Assembly (NCBI RefSeq): GCF_004801395.1
Contig: NZ_SSOA01000003.1
Coordinates: 186,001 to 250,000, forward strand
DNA: 64,000 bases
Source: Gillisella terrae
GTDB taxonomy: Bacteria > Pseudomonadota > Alphaproteobacteria > Rhizobiales > Rhizobiaceae
Direction of reading: 5' to 3'
Shown: positions 53,691-62,321 of the stretch, one piece after another
How positions within the stretch are numbered: the first letter of the stretch is position 1
Layout of the letters: each line of letters begins with the position of its first letter
Translations under genes and position numbers: made by a program
The notes under the pieces: generated by a model
Told to the model about the DNA's origin: nothing
Databases searched by the model: none
What the model saw: only the letters and a program-made list of their open reading frames with translations

Positions 53691-54740
53691 TTACACGCTG
53701 TTTGGTGCTGGGCCGGTTGAGGCCCGCACCACCAGTTCAGCCTGCCAGAGCTCCTGAAGGGGAGGGCCAGAGGTTGGCGCTGTCAGATCGGCAATCAGCC
53801 GTTCGGCAATGCGCCGACCGGCATCACGCAAAGACGAGCGGGTGGTGGTCAGGGGAACACGGAAATGTTCAGGTTTCAGCAGAGGCAGGTCATCGTCATG
53901 GGCGATGACGGAAATATCCTCGCCGACCACCAGCCCGGCATCATTGATGGCGCGCACAGCCCCCAAAGCCAGCACGGTACTGGCGCATAAAATCGCTGTT
54001 GGTGGTTGCTGCTGGCGCAACAGATCGGTCATCACCAGATAGCCATGCTCATCTGTCATCACAGTGTTGCTGGTTGCCGATGGTAGCAGATGCAGGCCGG
54101 CATTTTTGAGTGCCCGCTCGACACCCATTTGGCGGCGCACGGCAAAATCCAACTCCTTTGGTCCATTCAGAAGTGCGAAATGGCGATGGCCCAGGTCCAG
54201 CAGCATTTTTGTCGCATGGGCAAAGGCTGCTTCATTGTCGACATCGAGATAGGGATAGTCCTCGGCGACGCCAAAGGAACGGCCATGGACGATGAAGGGA
54301 ACCGAGAGCGATTTTGCCATGGCGATACGCGGATCATTGGCCCGCAGATAAGCCATGTAATAGGCATCAACCGCGCCGCTGTGCACAAGGCCGCGGATGG
54401 CTTGCTCTTCTTTGGACGGATGGGCCGGAATGATCACGAAGTGAAATTCATGGGCCAGGCATTCCTGCGCCAGCCCGTTTTGAAATTCGGCAAAGTGAAT
54501 ATCTGAAAAGCGGTCTTCTGACACCGGCATAACCAGACCCAGCGAGCCAGCCTTGCCGGTGGCCAGACGCAAGGCAGCCCGGCTGGGCCGATAGCCCGTC
54601 TCGCTTGCGGCCTTTATCACCCGTTCGCGCGTTTCCGCATTCACCTCGGGATAGCCGTTCAAGGCGCGGCTGATCGTGGTCTGCGACAAGCCCAGCAGCT
54701 CCGACAATTGTTTCAGATTCACCGGTGTAAACTCTCCCAT
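53691..54740 (-). CDS. aglR: LacI-family repressor of the alpha-glucoside operon, AglR
   Basis: A 349-residue regulator with an N-terminal LacI helix-turn-helix (NLKQLSELLGLSQTTISRAL, then NGYPEVNAETRERVIKAA) and a periplasmic-binding-like sugar domain. ATG 54740 (MGEFTPVN) matches the family; the longer frame would run into the control region. It is divergent from aglE, and the palindrome AAAGCGCTTT occurs both before its own start and before aglE. It should release DNA on binding an alpha-glucoside such as maltose, trehalose or sucrose. Confidence 0.9.
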   Translation of the reverse strand: MGEFTPVNLKQLSELLGLSQTTISRALNGYPEVNAETRERVIKAASETGYRPSRAALRLATGKAGSLGLVMPVSEDRFSDIHFAEFQNGLAQECLAHEFHFVIIPAHPSKEEQAIRGLVHSGAVDAYYMAYLRANDPRIAMAKSLSVPFIVHGRSFGVAEDYPYLDVDNEAAFAHATKMLLDLGHRHFALLNGPKELDFAVRRQMGVERALKNAGLHLLPSATSNTVMTDEHGYLVMTDLLRQQQPPTAILCASTVLALGAVRAINDAGLVVGEDISVIAHDDDLPLLKPEHFRVPLTTTRSSLRDAGRRIAERLIADLTAPTSGPPLQELWQAELVVRASTGPAPNSV

Positions 54741-54749
54741 GCGCGTCCC

Positions 54750-54759
54750 AAAGCGCTTT
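54750..54759. promoter_or_regulatory. Putative AglR operator 1
   Basis: AAAGCGCTTT, a perfect 10-bp palindrome 10 bp upstream of the aglR start, suggesting autoregulation. The same sequence in the same CCCAAAGCGCTTT context occurs at 54915. Confidence 0.6.
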
Positions 54760-54877
54760 AATAGATTACTATTCCTGTTGAGGCGTGCAACCGAAAAGAA
54801 CATTTGTCCAGCGCAATGCTGTTTTCCACCCATTCGCTGGCCGTTGATTACAATTTTAGCGTCCGCGCGAAAAGAGC

Positions 54878-54906
54878 TTGACTCAGTGGCAAACTATGGA
54901 AACAAT
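54878..54906 (+). promoter_or_regulatory. Putative aglE promoter
   Basis: TTGACT (54878-54883), 17 bp, then AACAAT (54901-54906). The -35 box matches the sigma-70 consensus at five of six bases, the -10 at four. The operator at 54915 would lie at the transcription start. Confidence 0.5.
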
Positions 54907-54914
54907 CGGCCCCC

Positions 54915-54935
54915 AAAGCGCTTTGAAAGCTTTGG
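54915..54935. promoter_or_regulatory. Putative AglR operator 2 before aglE
   Basis: AAAGCGCTTT (54915-54924) followed directly by GAAAGCTTTGG with the inner palindrome AAAGCTTT (54926-54933). Position just after the putative -10 box fits repression by AglR. Confidence 0.65.
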
Positions 54936-55002
54936 AATGTGACAGGGTAGGATTGTTGCAGGCTGGGAGCAAAGTGCAGGATTGAAGCAAGGGAGGCTTT
55001 CC

Positions 55003-56364
55003 ATGAAGACCCGTTTTTTGTTGGGGGTTGCAGCCGCGTGCCTTTTGGCAGGCAGTGCCGGTGCCGTTGATTTGAAGTTCAAGCCCGGTGAGGATAAGAA
55101 GTTCAATTGGGCCAGCTATGAGGAATTTGCCAAAGCGCATCCTCTGAAAGGTCAGACGCTGACGATTTTTGGCCCATGGCGTGGCGAAGATCAGGCGCTG
55201 TTTGAATCGGTGCTGAATTATTTCCGTGAGGCCACCGGTGCCGATGTGAAATATTCTTCCTCTGAAAATTATGAGCAGCAGATTGTTATTGATACGCAGG
55301 CCGGTAGCCCGCCCAATATCGCGATTTTGCCGCAGCCGGGTCTGATTGCCGATCTCGCCGCCAAGGGTGCGCTGGTGCCGCTGAGTGCGGATACCAAAAA
55401 ATGGCTTTTGGACAATTATGCCGCTGGCCAGTCCTGGGTTGATCTCTCAACCTATAAAGGCAAGGACGGCAAGGAAGCCATCTATGCTTTCCCCTACAAG
55501 ATCGATGTGAAGTCGCTGATCTGGTACGTGCCGGAAAACTTTGAGGATGCGGGCTATAAAGTGCCCAAAACCATGGAAGAGCTGAAGGCGCTGACCGAAA
55601 AGATTGCCGCCGACGGCGGCGTGCCATGGTGCATTGGTCTGGGTTCTGGCGGTGCCACCGGCTGGCCGGCAACCGACTGGGTTGAGGATATGATGCTGCG
55701 GCTCTATCCCGCCTCTGACTATGATAAATGGGTGAAAAACGAGATCAAGTTTGATGACCCAAAGGTGGTGAAAGCCATTGAGGAATACGGCTGGTTCTCG
55801 CGCAATCCAAAATTTGTTGATGGCGGCACGGCCGGTGTGGCTTCAACCGACTTCCGCGACAGTCCCAAGGGCCTGTTTACCTCGCCGCCCAAGTGCTATC
55901 TGCACCATCAGGCGTCGTTCGTGCCATCCTTCTTCCCGGAAGGCACGGTGGTGGGGCAGGATGTTGATTTCTTCCCGACCCCCAATTATGCCAGCAAGCC
56001 AGAACTGGGCAATCCGGTTGAAGGCGCAGGCACGCTGGTGATGATCACCAAGGAAAATCCGGCGGCCAAAGCCTTTATCGACTTCCTCAAAACCCCGATT
56101 GCCCACGAAGTGTGGATGGCGCAATCCAGCTTCCTGACACCATTCAAGGGTGCCAATCAGGATGACTATGCCAATGCGCCGATGAAAAAGCAGGGGCAAA
56201 TCCTGCTTAACGCCACCACGTTCCGCTTCGATGCGTCCGATTTGATGCCGGGCAAAATTGGGGCCGGTGCCTTCTGGACCGGCATGGTCGATTATGCGGG
56301 TGGCAAATCTGCCGATGACGTTGCCAAAAGCATTCAAAAAGCCTGGGATGGCCTGAAAAACTAA
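55003..56364 (+). CDS. aglE: Alpha-glucoside ABC transporter, periplasmic binding protein AglE
   Basis: A 453-residue exported protein with a signal peptide (FLLGVAAACLLAGSAGA, cleavage near residue 21) and the family-1 sugar-binding fold. GGGAGG precedes ATG 55003; the frame is open to 54982. First gene of aglEFGAK, behind an AglR operator. A long hairpin lies in the gap to aglF. Confidence 0.92.
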   Translation: MKTRFLLGVAAACLLAGSAGAVDLKFKPGEDKKFNWASYEEFAKAHPLKGQTLTIFGPWRGEDQALFESVLNYFREATGADVKYSSSENYEQQIVIDTQAGSPPNIAILPQPGLIADLAAKGALVPLSADTKKWLLDNYAAGQSWVDLSTYKGKDGKEAIYAFPYKIDVKSLIWYVPENFEDAGYKVPKTMEELKALTEKIAADGGVPWCIGLGSGGATGWPATDWVEDMMLRLYPASDYDKWVKNEIKFDDPKVVKAIEEYGWFSRNPKFVDGGTAGVASTDFRDSPKGLFTSPPKCYLHHQASFVPSFFPEGTVVGQDVDFFPTPNYASKPELGNPVEGAGTLVMITKENPAAKAFIDFLKTPIAHEVWMAQSSFLTPFKGANQDDYANAPMKKQGQILLNATTFRFDASDLMPGKIGAGAFWTGMVDYAGGKSADDVAKSIQKAWDGLKN

Positions 56365-56375
56365 ACCACGGCGAG

Positions 56376-56404
56376 GAACCGCTGCAAATTTCGTGCAGCG
56401 GTTC
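56376..56404 (+). other. Intercistronic hairpin aglE / aglF
   Basis: GAACCGCTGCA (56376-56386) pairs perfectly with TGCAGCGGTTC (56394-56404). No T run follows. Hairpins at this place in importer operons commonly stabilise the upstream message or partly terminate it, giving more binding protein than permease. Confidence 0.65.
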
Positions 56405-56463
56405 TGATTGTTGCACAACGATAACAAACAGGCTGCATACGACCGGACGGGGAGGAGAGGGCT

Positions 56464-57474
56464 GTGGAACAATTGCTCAGCGCATTGGTAACAATTTTGA
56501 TCGGCGTCGGGGGGGCGCTGGTCTATTTCTTTGGCTCAAACCTGATCCTCGATCGGATTTTTCCAGCCAATGCGTCTGATCTGAGTGTTGCCTCGCGCAA
56601 TATGCGCGTGGCGGCGCTGGTGCGGCCCTGGCTATTTTTGGGTCCGGCGCTGATCTCGCTGGGTGTCTATCTCGTCTATCCGTTGTTTGCCTCGATCATC
56701 TATTCCTTTCATGGCCGCGATGGCGTGGAATTTGTCGGGCTGGATAATTACCGCTGGCTTCTTTCTGATCGCGAATTTCGCGAATCCATCTTCAACAATA
56801 TCCTGTGGTTGATTGTGGTGCCGACCTTTTCCACCCTGTTCGGCTTGATCATCGCCGCCCTGACGGATCGCATCTGGTGGGGCAATATTGCCAAGTCGCT
56901 GATCTTCATGCCGATGGCGATTTCCTTTGTTGGCGCATCGGTGATCTGGAAATTCGTCTACGATTACCGCGACGCAGGCACCGCCCAGATCGGCTTGCTC
57001 AACGCCATTGTGGTCTATTTCGGTGGCAATCCGCATGTGTGGATCTCCATGCCGTTCTGGAACAATTTCTTTTTGATGGTCATCCTGATCTGGATTCAGA
57101 CCGGCTTTGCCATGGTGCTGTTGTCAGCGGCCTTGCGCGGTATATCGGAAGAAACGGTGGAAGCGGCGGTGATCGACGGGGCTAACCCGTGGCAGATTTT
57201 CATCAAGATCAAAGTGCCGCAAATCTGGGGAACCATTGCCGTGGTGTGGACCACCATCACCATTCTGGTGTTGAAGGTGTTCGACATTGTTTTGGCCATG
57301 ACCAATGGCCAATGGCAGAGCCAGGTTCTGGCCAATCTGATGTTTGACTGGATGTTCCGAGGCGGTGGTGATTTTGGGCGCGGGGCGGTGATTGCCGTGG
57401 TCATCATGCTGATGGTGGTACCGATCATGGTGTGGAACATCCGCAATGCGCGGCGCGAAATGAAGGGCCACTGA
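56464..57474 (+). CDS. aglF: Alpha-glucoside ABC transporter permease AglF
   Basis: A 336-residue membrane protein, GTG start with GGGGAGGAGAGG before it. Two N-terminal helices flank a cytoplasmic segment (SNLILDRIFPANASDLSVAS) characteristic of the AglF/GgtC type, then six helices with the EAA loop VEAAVIDGANPWQIFIKI. The stop is one base before aglG. Confidence 0.92.
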   Translation: MEQLLSALVTILIGVGGALVYFFGSNLILDRIFPANASDLSVASRNMRVAALVRPWLFLGPALISLGVYLVYPLFASIIYSFHGRDGVEFVGLDNYRWLLSDREFRESIFNNILWLIVVPTFSTLFGLIIAALTDRIWWGNIAKSLIFMPMAISFVGASVIWKFVYDYRDAGTAQIGLLNAIVVYFGGNPHVWISMPFWNNFFLMVILIWIQTGFAMVLLSAALRGISEETVEAAVIDGANPWQIFIKIKVPQIWGTIAVVWTTITILVLKVFDIVLAMTNGQWQSQVLANLMFDWMFRGGGDFGRGAVIAVVIMLMVVPIMVWNIRNARREMKGH

Positions 57475-57475
57475 T

Positions 57476-58621
57476 ATGAGAACCAAAGCCCTTTCACCTC
57501 TGAACATTGCCGTTCATCTCTCTGTCCTGCTGCTGGTGATCCTGTGGACCCTGCCAACGCTTGGTATTCTCGTCACGTCGCTGCGCGATAAAAACCAGAT
57601 TGTCGCCTCCGGCTGGTGGACGGCGCTGTCCAGCTCCAGCCAGAATTCCATGTATCGTGCGCCGGGAGCGGACGCTCAAAAGCAAGATGGCAACCTCTTT
57701 GTCATTGCTGGTAATATTCTCGAAGGCGCTGGCGGCACGGTGACGGGCTTTGGCACCAGCAGCCTCAAGCCCGAAGAATATAAAGCAGGCGAAACTGCCG
57801 ATCTCAAGGATGGCGAAAAGCTGACGGTTGAGAAAAACGGTGATTTTCGCCTCACCTCCGAGACAAAATTTGAAGGCAATCGCGGCCAGCGTATTTTCTA
57901 CACGGCCACCACGCCGCCGCGCTTCACGCTGGATAATTACCGCACGGTGTTGTCGGCAGAAGGCATTGGTCGTTCCTTTCTCAATTCGCTTACAGTCTCC
58001 ATTCCGGCCACCATCATTCCTATTCTGGTGGCGGCTTTCGCGGCCTATGCGCTGGCGTGGATGCCGTTTCCGGGTCGCTCCCTGCTGCTGGCGGTGATTG
58101 TCGGCCTGCTGGTGGTGCCGTTGCAAATGTCGCTGATCCCGCTACTCAGAATGTATAACGACATCGGCTTGTTTTTTGGCGTGCCTTCAAAGACTTATCT
58201 CGGCATATGGCTGGCGCATATGGGCTTTGGCCTGCCGCTCGCCATCTATCTGCTGCGCAATTACATTGCGGGCCTGCCGCGCGAAATCATGGAATCGGCC
58301 AGGGTGGATGGTGCCAGTGATTTCGAGATCTTCATCAAGATCGTGTTGCCGCTGTCCTATCCGGCGCTGGCGTCCTTCTCGATTTTCCAGTTTCTCTGGA
58401 CATGGAACGATTTGCTGGTTGCCATGGTTTTCTTAGGGACTGGCAATGATGAATTGGTGTTGACCGGACGTCTGGTCAATCTGCTCGGCTCGCGTGGCGG
58501 GAATTGGGAAATTCTGACGGCTTCTGCCTTCATCACCATCATCGTGCCGGTTTTGGTGTTTTTTGTCTTGCAACGCTATCTGGTGCGCGGCCTGCTGGCC
58601 GGTTCCGTCAAGGGTGGTTGA
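57476..58621 (+). CDS. aglG: Alpha-glucoside ABC transporter permease AglG
   Basis: A 381-residue membrane protein. After the first helix (LSVLLLVILWTLPTLGILVT) it has a ~110-residue periplasmic insert (VASGWWTALSSSSQ... to GQRIFYTATTPPRFTL) as in AglG/GgtD, then five helices with EAA loop MESARVDGASDFEIFIKI. Confidence 0.92.
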   Translation: MRTKALSPLNIAVHLSVLLLVILWTLPTLGILVTSLRDKNQIVASGWWTALSSSSQNSMYRAPGADAQKQDGNLFVIAGNILEGAGGTVTGFGTSSLKPEEYKAGETADLKDGEKLTVEKNGDFRLTSETKFEGNRGQRIFYTATTPPRFTLDNYRTVLSAEGIGRSFLNSLTVSIPATIIPILVAAFAAYALAWMPFPGRSLLLAVIVGLLVVPLQMSLIPLLRMYNDIGLFFGVPSKTYLGIWLAHMGFGLPLAIYLLRNYIAGLPREIMESARVDGASDFEIFIKIVLPLSYPALASFSIFQFLWTWNDLLVAMVFLGTGNDELVLTGRLVNLLGSRGGNWEILTASAFITIIVPVLVFFVLQRYLVRGLLAGSVKGG

Positions 58622-58710
58622 TGTTGCGCTTTTGGTTTGTCGCATTTTTGAGAGCAAAATTTTGAAACCTGTTTGCTCGAAATGCGTCTCTTCTAACAGG
58701 ATGATTGTTT

Positions 58711-60372
58711 ATGAATGCACATTTTTCCCCGGTGTCTGCCGCTGAAAAGGATTGGTGGCGTGGTGCGGTGATCTATCAGATTTACCCGCGCTCCTTTCAG
58801 GATTCGAATGGCGACGGCATTGGCGATCTGAAGGGCATTACGGCGCGTCTGTCGCATGTAGCAACGCTGGGTGCGGACGCCATCTGGATTTCGCCCTTCT
58901 TCACATCGCCGATGAAGGATTTTGGTTATGACGTGTCCAATTACACCGATGTCGATCCGATGTTCGGCTCGCTCTATGATTTCGATGCCCTGATTGCCGA
59001 GGCCCACCGCTTGGGCATCAAGGTGATGATCGATCTGGTGATTTCCCATACCTCCGATCAGCATCCCTGGTTTATCGAGAGCCGCTCCAGCCGGTTTAAT
59101 TCCAAATCGGACTGGTATGTCTGGCACGATCCCAAGCCGGATGGCACGCCGCCCACCAATTGGCTGTCGATTTTTGGTGGCTCTGCCTGGCAGTGGGATG
59201 CCACGCGCATGCAATATTACATGCATAACTTCCTGACCTCGCAGCCGGATTTAAACCTGCACAATCCGCAGGTGCAGGATGCCGTGCTGGAAGCCGTGCG
59301 CTTTTGGCTCAAGCGGGGTGTGGATGGTTTCCGTCTGGATACCATCAATTTCTATTTCCATGACCGGCTGTTTCGCGACAACCCGCCTTTGGCACCAGAG
59401 CGGCGCAATGCGGCAACGGCACCTGCTGTGAACCCCTATAACTTCCAAGACCACATCTATGATAAAAACCAGCCGGAAAATCTCGAATTTCTGAAGCGCT
59501 TCCGCGCTGTGCTGGAAGAGTTTCCAGCCATCGCTGCCGTGGGTGAAGTTGGGGATGGCCAATACGGTCTGGAGATTGTTGGCCAATACACGTCTGGCCA
59601 TGACAAGATGCAGATGTGCTACGCTTTTGAGTTTCTCGCCCCCGATCCTTTGACACCGGCGCTGGTGGCCAATACGCAACAGGCCTTTCAGAAGGCCGCA
59701 CCAGAGGGCTGGGCCTGCTGGGCGTTTTCCAACCACGATGTGGTGCGCCATGTGACCCGCTGGGGTGCGGAGGTGTCTGACCGCGAAGCCTTTGCCAAGC
59801 AGATGGCTTCCATTCTTCTCACCCAGCGCGGGTCGGTGTGCATCTATCAAGGCGAAGAACTGGGCCTGACCGAGGCCGACATTGCCTATGAAGATCTTCA
59901 GGATCCCTATGGCATTCAGTTCTGGCCCGAATTCAAGGGCCGCGATGGCTGCCGCACGCCGATGGTGTGGGATTCGCTGGCCCATCACGCAGGCTTCAGC
60001 TCTGGCGAAAAGCCATGGTTGCCCATTCCGCTGGAACATACGCTCCATGCTGTCTCCACCCAGGAGCACAAGAGCGACAGCGTGTTTGAACATTACCGCC
60101 GCTTTCTGCACTTTCGAAAGGAGCTGCCTGCGCTGATCAAGGGCGAGATCGCCTTCCATACGGTGAGCGAAACCGGTCTGGTTTACAGCCGCTCGCTGGA
60201 TGGCCAGACGGTGCTGTGCGCCTTCAATCTCTCGCCGGACGCGGCCGAATTGCCGTTGCCAGAAGCAGACTGGCAGGCGTTGGAGGGTCACGGGTTCGAA
60301 AGCTCCGTTACGGGCGGCAAAGTCAGCCTGCCGGGCTGGGGTGCCTATTTTGCGCTGCGGAACCAAAAATAA
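58711..60372 (+). CDS. aglA: Alpha-glucosidase AglA (GH13)
   Basis: A 553-residue cytosolic GH13 enzyme. N-terminal WWRGAVIYQIYPRSF with DSNGDGIGDLKGI is typical of oligo-1,6-/alpha-glucosidases. Catalytic residues: nucleophile Asp210 (GFRLDTINF), acid/base Glu279 (VGEVGDG) and Asp343 (SNHDVVRH). It hydrolyses the imported alpha-glucosides. ATG 58711 is preferred to an upstream in-frame TTG at 58705. Confidence 0.94.
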   Translation: MNAHFSPVSAAEKDWWRGAVIYQIYPRSFQDSNGDGIGDLKGITARLSHVATLGADAIWISPFFTSPMKDFGYDVSNYTDVDPMFGSLYDFDALIAEAHRLGIKVMIDLVISHTSDQHPWFIESRSSRFNSKSDWYVWHDPKPDGTPPTNWLSIFGGSAWQWDATRMQYYMHNFLTSQPDLNLHNPQVQDAVLEAVRFWLKRGVDGFRLDTINFYFHDRLFRDNPPLAPERRNAATAPAVNPYNFQDHIYDKNQPENLEFLKRFRAVLEEFPAIAAVGEVGDGQYGLEIVGQYTSGHDKMQMCYAFEFLAPDPLTPALVANTQQAFQKAAPEGWACWAFSNHDVVRHVTRWGAEVSDREAFAKQMASILLTQRGSVCIYQGEELGLTEADIAYEDLQDPYGIQFWPEFKGRDGCRTPMVWDSLAHHAGFSSGEKPWLPIPLEHTLHAVSTQEHKSDSVFEHYRRFLHFRKELPALIKGEIAFHTVSETGLVYSRSLDGQTVLCAFNLSPDAAELPLPEADWQALEGHGFESSVTGGKVSLPGWGAYFALRNQK

Positions 60373-60396
60373 ACAAAGAGAAGAAGGGGGAGGATC

Positions 60397-61485
60397 ATGG
60401 CTAGTCTGGTTCTGAAAGATATCCGCAAGGCTTATGGCGAGGTCAAGGTCTTGCATGGCATCAACCTTGAGATCGAGAAAGGCGAGTTTGTGGTGTTCGT
60501 TGGCCCCTCGGGCTGCGGCAAATCCACATTGCTCAGAATGATCGCGGGTCTTGAGGATATCACCAGCGGCGAGATGATGATTGACGGCCAAATCGTCAAT
60601 GAGGTGCCGCCCTCCAAGCGCGGCATTGCCATGGTCTTCCAATCTTATGCGCTCTATCCGCACATGAGCGTCTACGACAATATGGCCTTTGGCATGCGGA
60701 TTGCGGGTGAGAGCAAAACGGAGATTGATCGGCGTGTGCGGGCTGCCGCCAGCATTCTCCAGCTTGAAACCTATCTTGACCGCCTGCCCAAGGCGCTTTC
60801 CGGTGGTCAGCGCCAGCGCGTGGCCATTGGCCGCGCCATCTGCCGTGATCCAAAGGTGTTTTTGTTCGACGAGCCCTTGTCCAATCTGGATGCAGCGCTG
60901 CGCGTTGCCACCCGCATCGAAATCGCCAAGCTCAGTGAGCAAATGGCGGATACCACGATGATTTATGTCACCCATGATCAAGTGGAGGCCATGACGCTGG
61001 CCGACCGCATTGTGGTCTTGTCCGCTGGCCGTATTGAGCAGGTTGGCGCGCCGCTGGAGCTTTACGAGCGTCCGGCCAATCTCTTCGTTGCGCAGTTTAT
61101 TGGCTCACCTGCCATGAACATCCTGCCAGCCACCGTTGTTGAGGGCGGTTCCAGCACCCGGATTGCGCTTCGCGACAAATCGGTGATCTCCGTTCCCATT
61201 GCCACGGATGCGGCAGAGGCGGGCAAGGCCTGTAGCTTTGGGGTGCGGCCGGAGGATTTGACGATTGCCGCCGATGGGCTGTCATTGTTCGAAGGCACGG
61301 TCTCTCTGGTCGAGGCTTTGGGCGAGGTCACGATGCTTTATGTCGACGGTCCGATAGAAGACCAGCCCGTTGTTGTGAAGCTGCCCGGCATCGCCTCCAT
61401 CTCCAAGGGCGATAGACTGCGGTTTGCCGCAAAGCCTGACAAGCTGCACCTCTTCGATGCTGCTGGGCAAAGCTACAAGCGTTGA
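60397..61485 (+). CDS. aglK: Alpha-glucoside ABC transporter ATP-binding protein AglK
   Basis: A 362-residue MalK/UgpC-type ATPase: Walker A GPSGCGKST (~36-44), signature LSGGQRQRVAIGRA, Walker B VFLFDEPLSNLDAAL and a C-terminal TOBE regulatory domain. GGGGGAGG is placed before the ATG. Last gene of the operon. Confidence 0.93.
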   Translation: MASLVLKDIRKAYGEVKVLHGINLEIEKGEFVVFVGPSGCGKSTLLRMIAGLEDITSGEMMIDGQIVNEVPPSKRGIAMVFQSYALYPHMSVYDNMAFGMRIAGESKTEIDRRVRAAASILQLETYLDRLPKALSGGQRQRVAIGRAICRDPKVFLFDEPLSNLDAALRVATRIEIAKLSEQMADTTMIYVTHDQVEAMTLADRIVVLSAGRIEQVGAPLELYERPANLFVAQFIGSPAMNILPATVVEGGSSTRIALRDKSVISVPIATDAAEAGKACSFGVRPEDLTIAADGLSLFEGTVSLVEALGEVTMLYVDGPIEDQPVVVKLPGIASISKGDRLRFAAKPDKLHLFDAAGQSYKR

Positions 61486-61595
61486 TCTGTTGATATTATG
61501 AGTGCATTAACCAATCAGGTAAAGAACTCATCCCCCCGAATAATGGTGGGTTCTGCGCTCATTTTCTGTTAAGCTCACTCTTCTAGCGTAAGGTC

Positions 61596-62033
61596 ATGTT
61601 TTCAGACGTGGTTGGGGTGGCTAAAATGGCTGTAGTTGGCGGTGGGGCAAACTATCTTCGGCGCGAAGAATCCTTCATGTACGACCGGGAAAACCGGTTC
61701 CGCATGGAAGACACAATGAATGCCGCGCGGATCGAATTTACCGAAAAAGGCATGACCCATGTGGCGTCACGCCGTTGTGATGTGGTTCGCATTTCGCTGA
61801 GCGGTGCGGTCATTTCTCTGCTCACCCAGTTCAATCTGCCGCAGCAGTTTTATCTGGATATTCCCGATGCGCGCATTACCAAGGTTGGCAGTTTGCTGAT
61901 GAAAACCTTTGCCAATAATACGGCTGAGGTGCGGTTTTTGCGGCTTTTGACGCAAAAGGAGCTGGACAGGATTTTTGTTTTCAGCACCCATCCAGCCCAT
62001 AAAGACCGGGTTCTGGATGTCCGATCCTGGTAA
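61596..62033 (+). CDS. PilZ-like domain protein
   Basis: A 145-residue cytosolic protein. RREESF, MEDTMNAARIEF and VVRISLSGAVISL follow the PilZ beta-barrel pattern, where the last segment usually reads D/N-x-S-x-x-G; here the Asp/Asn is Arg, and a clear RxxxR pair is not evident, so cyclic-di-GMP binding may be lost. Start 61596 (TAAGG before it) or ATG 61626. Monocistronic, followed by a terminator. Confidence 0.6.
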   Translation: MFSDVVGVAKMAVVGGGANYLRREESFMYDRENRFRMEDTMNAARIEFTEKGMTHVASRRCDVVRISLSGAVISLLTQFNLPQQFYLDIPDARITKVGSLLMKTFANNTAEVRFLRLLTQKELDRIFVFSTHPAHKDRVLDVRSW

Positions 62034-62060
62034 ACATTTCGCGATATAAAATGTGATCGT

Positions 62061-62093
62061 AAAAGGGTGGCTTTGGCCGCCCTTTTGTTTTTT
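62061..62093 (+). terminator. Terminator after the PilZ-like gene
   Basis: AAAAGGGTGG (62061-62070) pairs with CCGCCCTTTT (62077-62086) with one G-U, followed by GTTTTTT. Confidence 0.8.
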
Positions 62094-62321
62094 CAACACA
62101 AATCGTCAAAATTCAGCTCGTTTTTACGCCTACCGCTGGCGGCCAAGACAGAATGAACGAGTTTGTAAACACTTTAGTTACCAAGTTTCTTCATCCTTTA
62201 TCTCAAGCGCATGTATCTCGTTTGCCGATGAGGCGGGCGGTTGCTTGTTCGTATTGAGTAAGGGTGTGGCATGTGAGCCGCCGGTCCTTTGTCGGGCTGT
62301 GAAGTGTAATGAGTTGCGAGT

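Noticed and set aside
59251..60981. A 576-codon open frame antisense to aglA and aglK
   Set aside because: Both sense genes are complete and have clear catalytic motifs; the antisense product has no recognisable domain, and long antisense frames are expected from the codon bias of such genomes.
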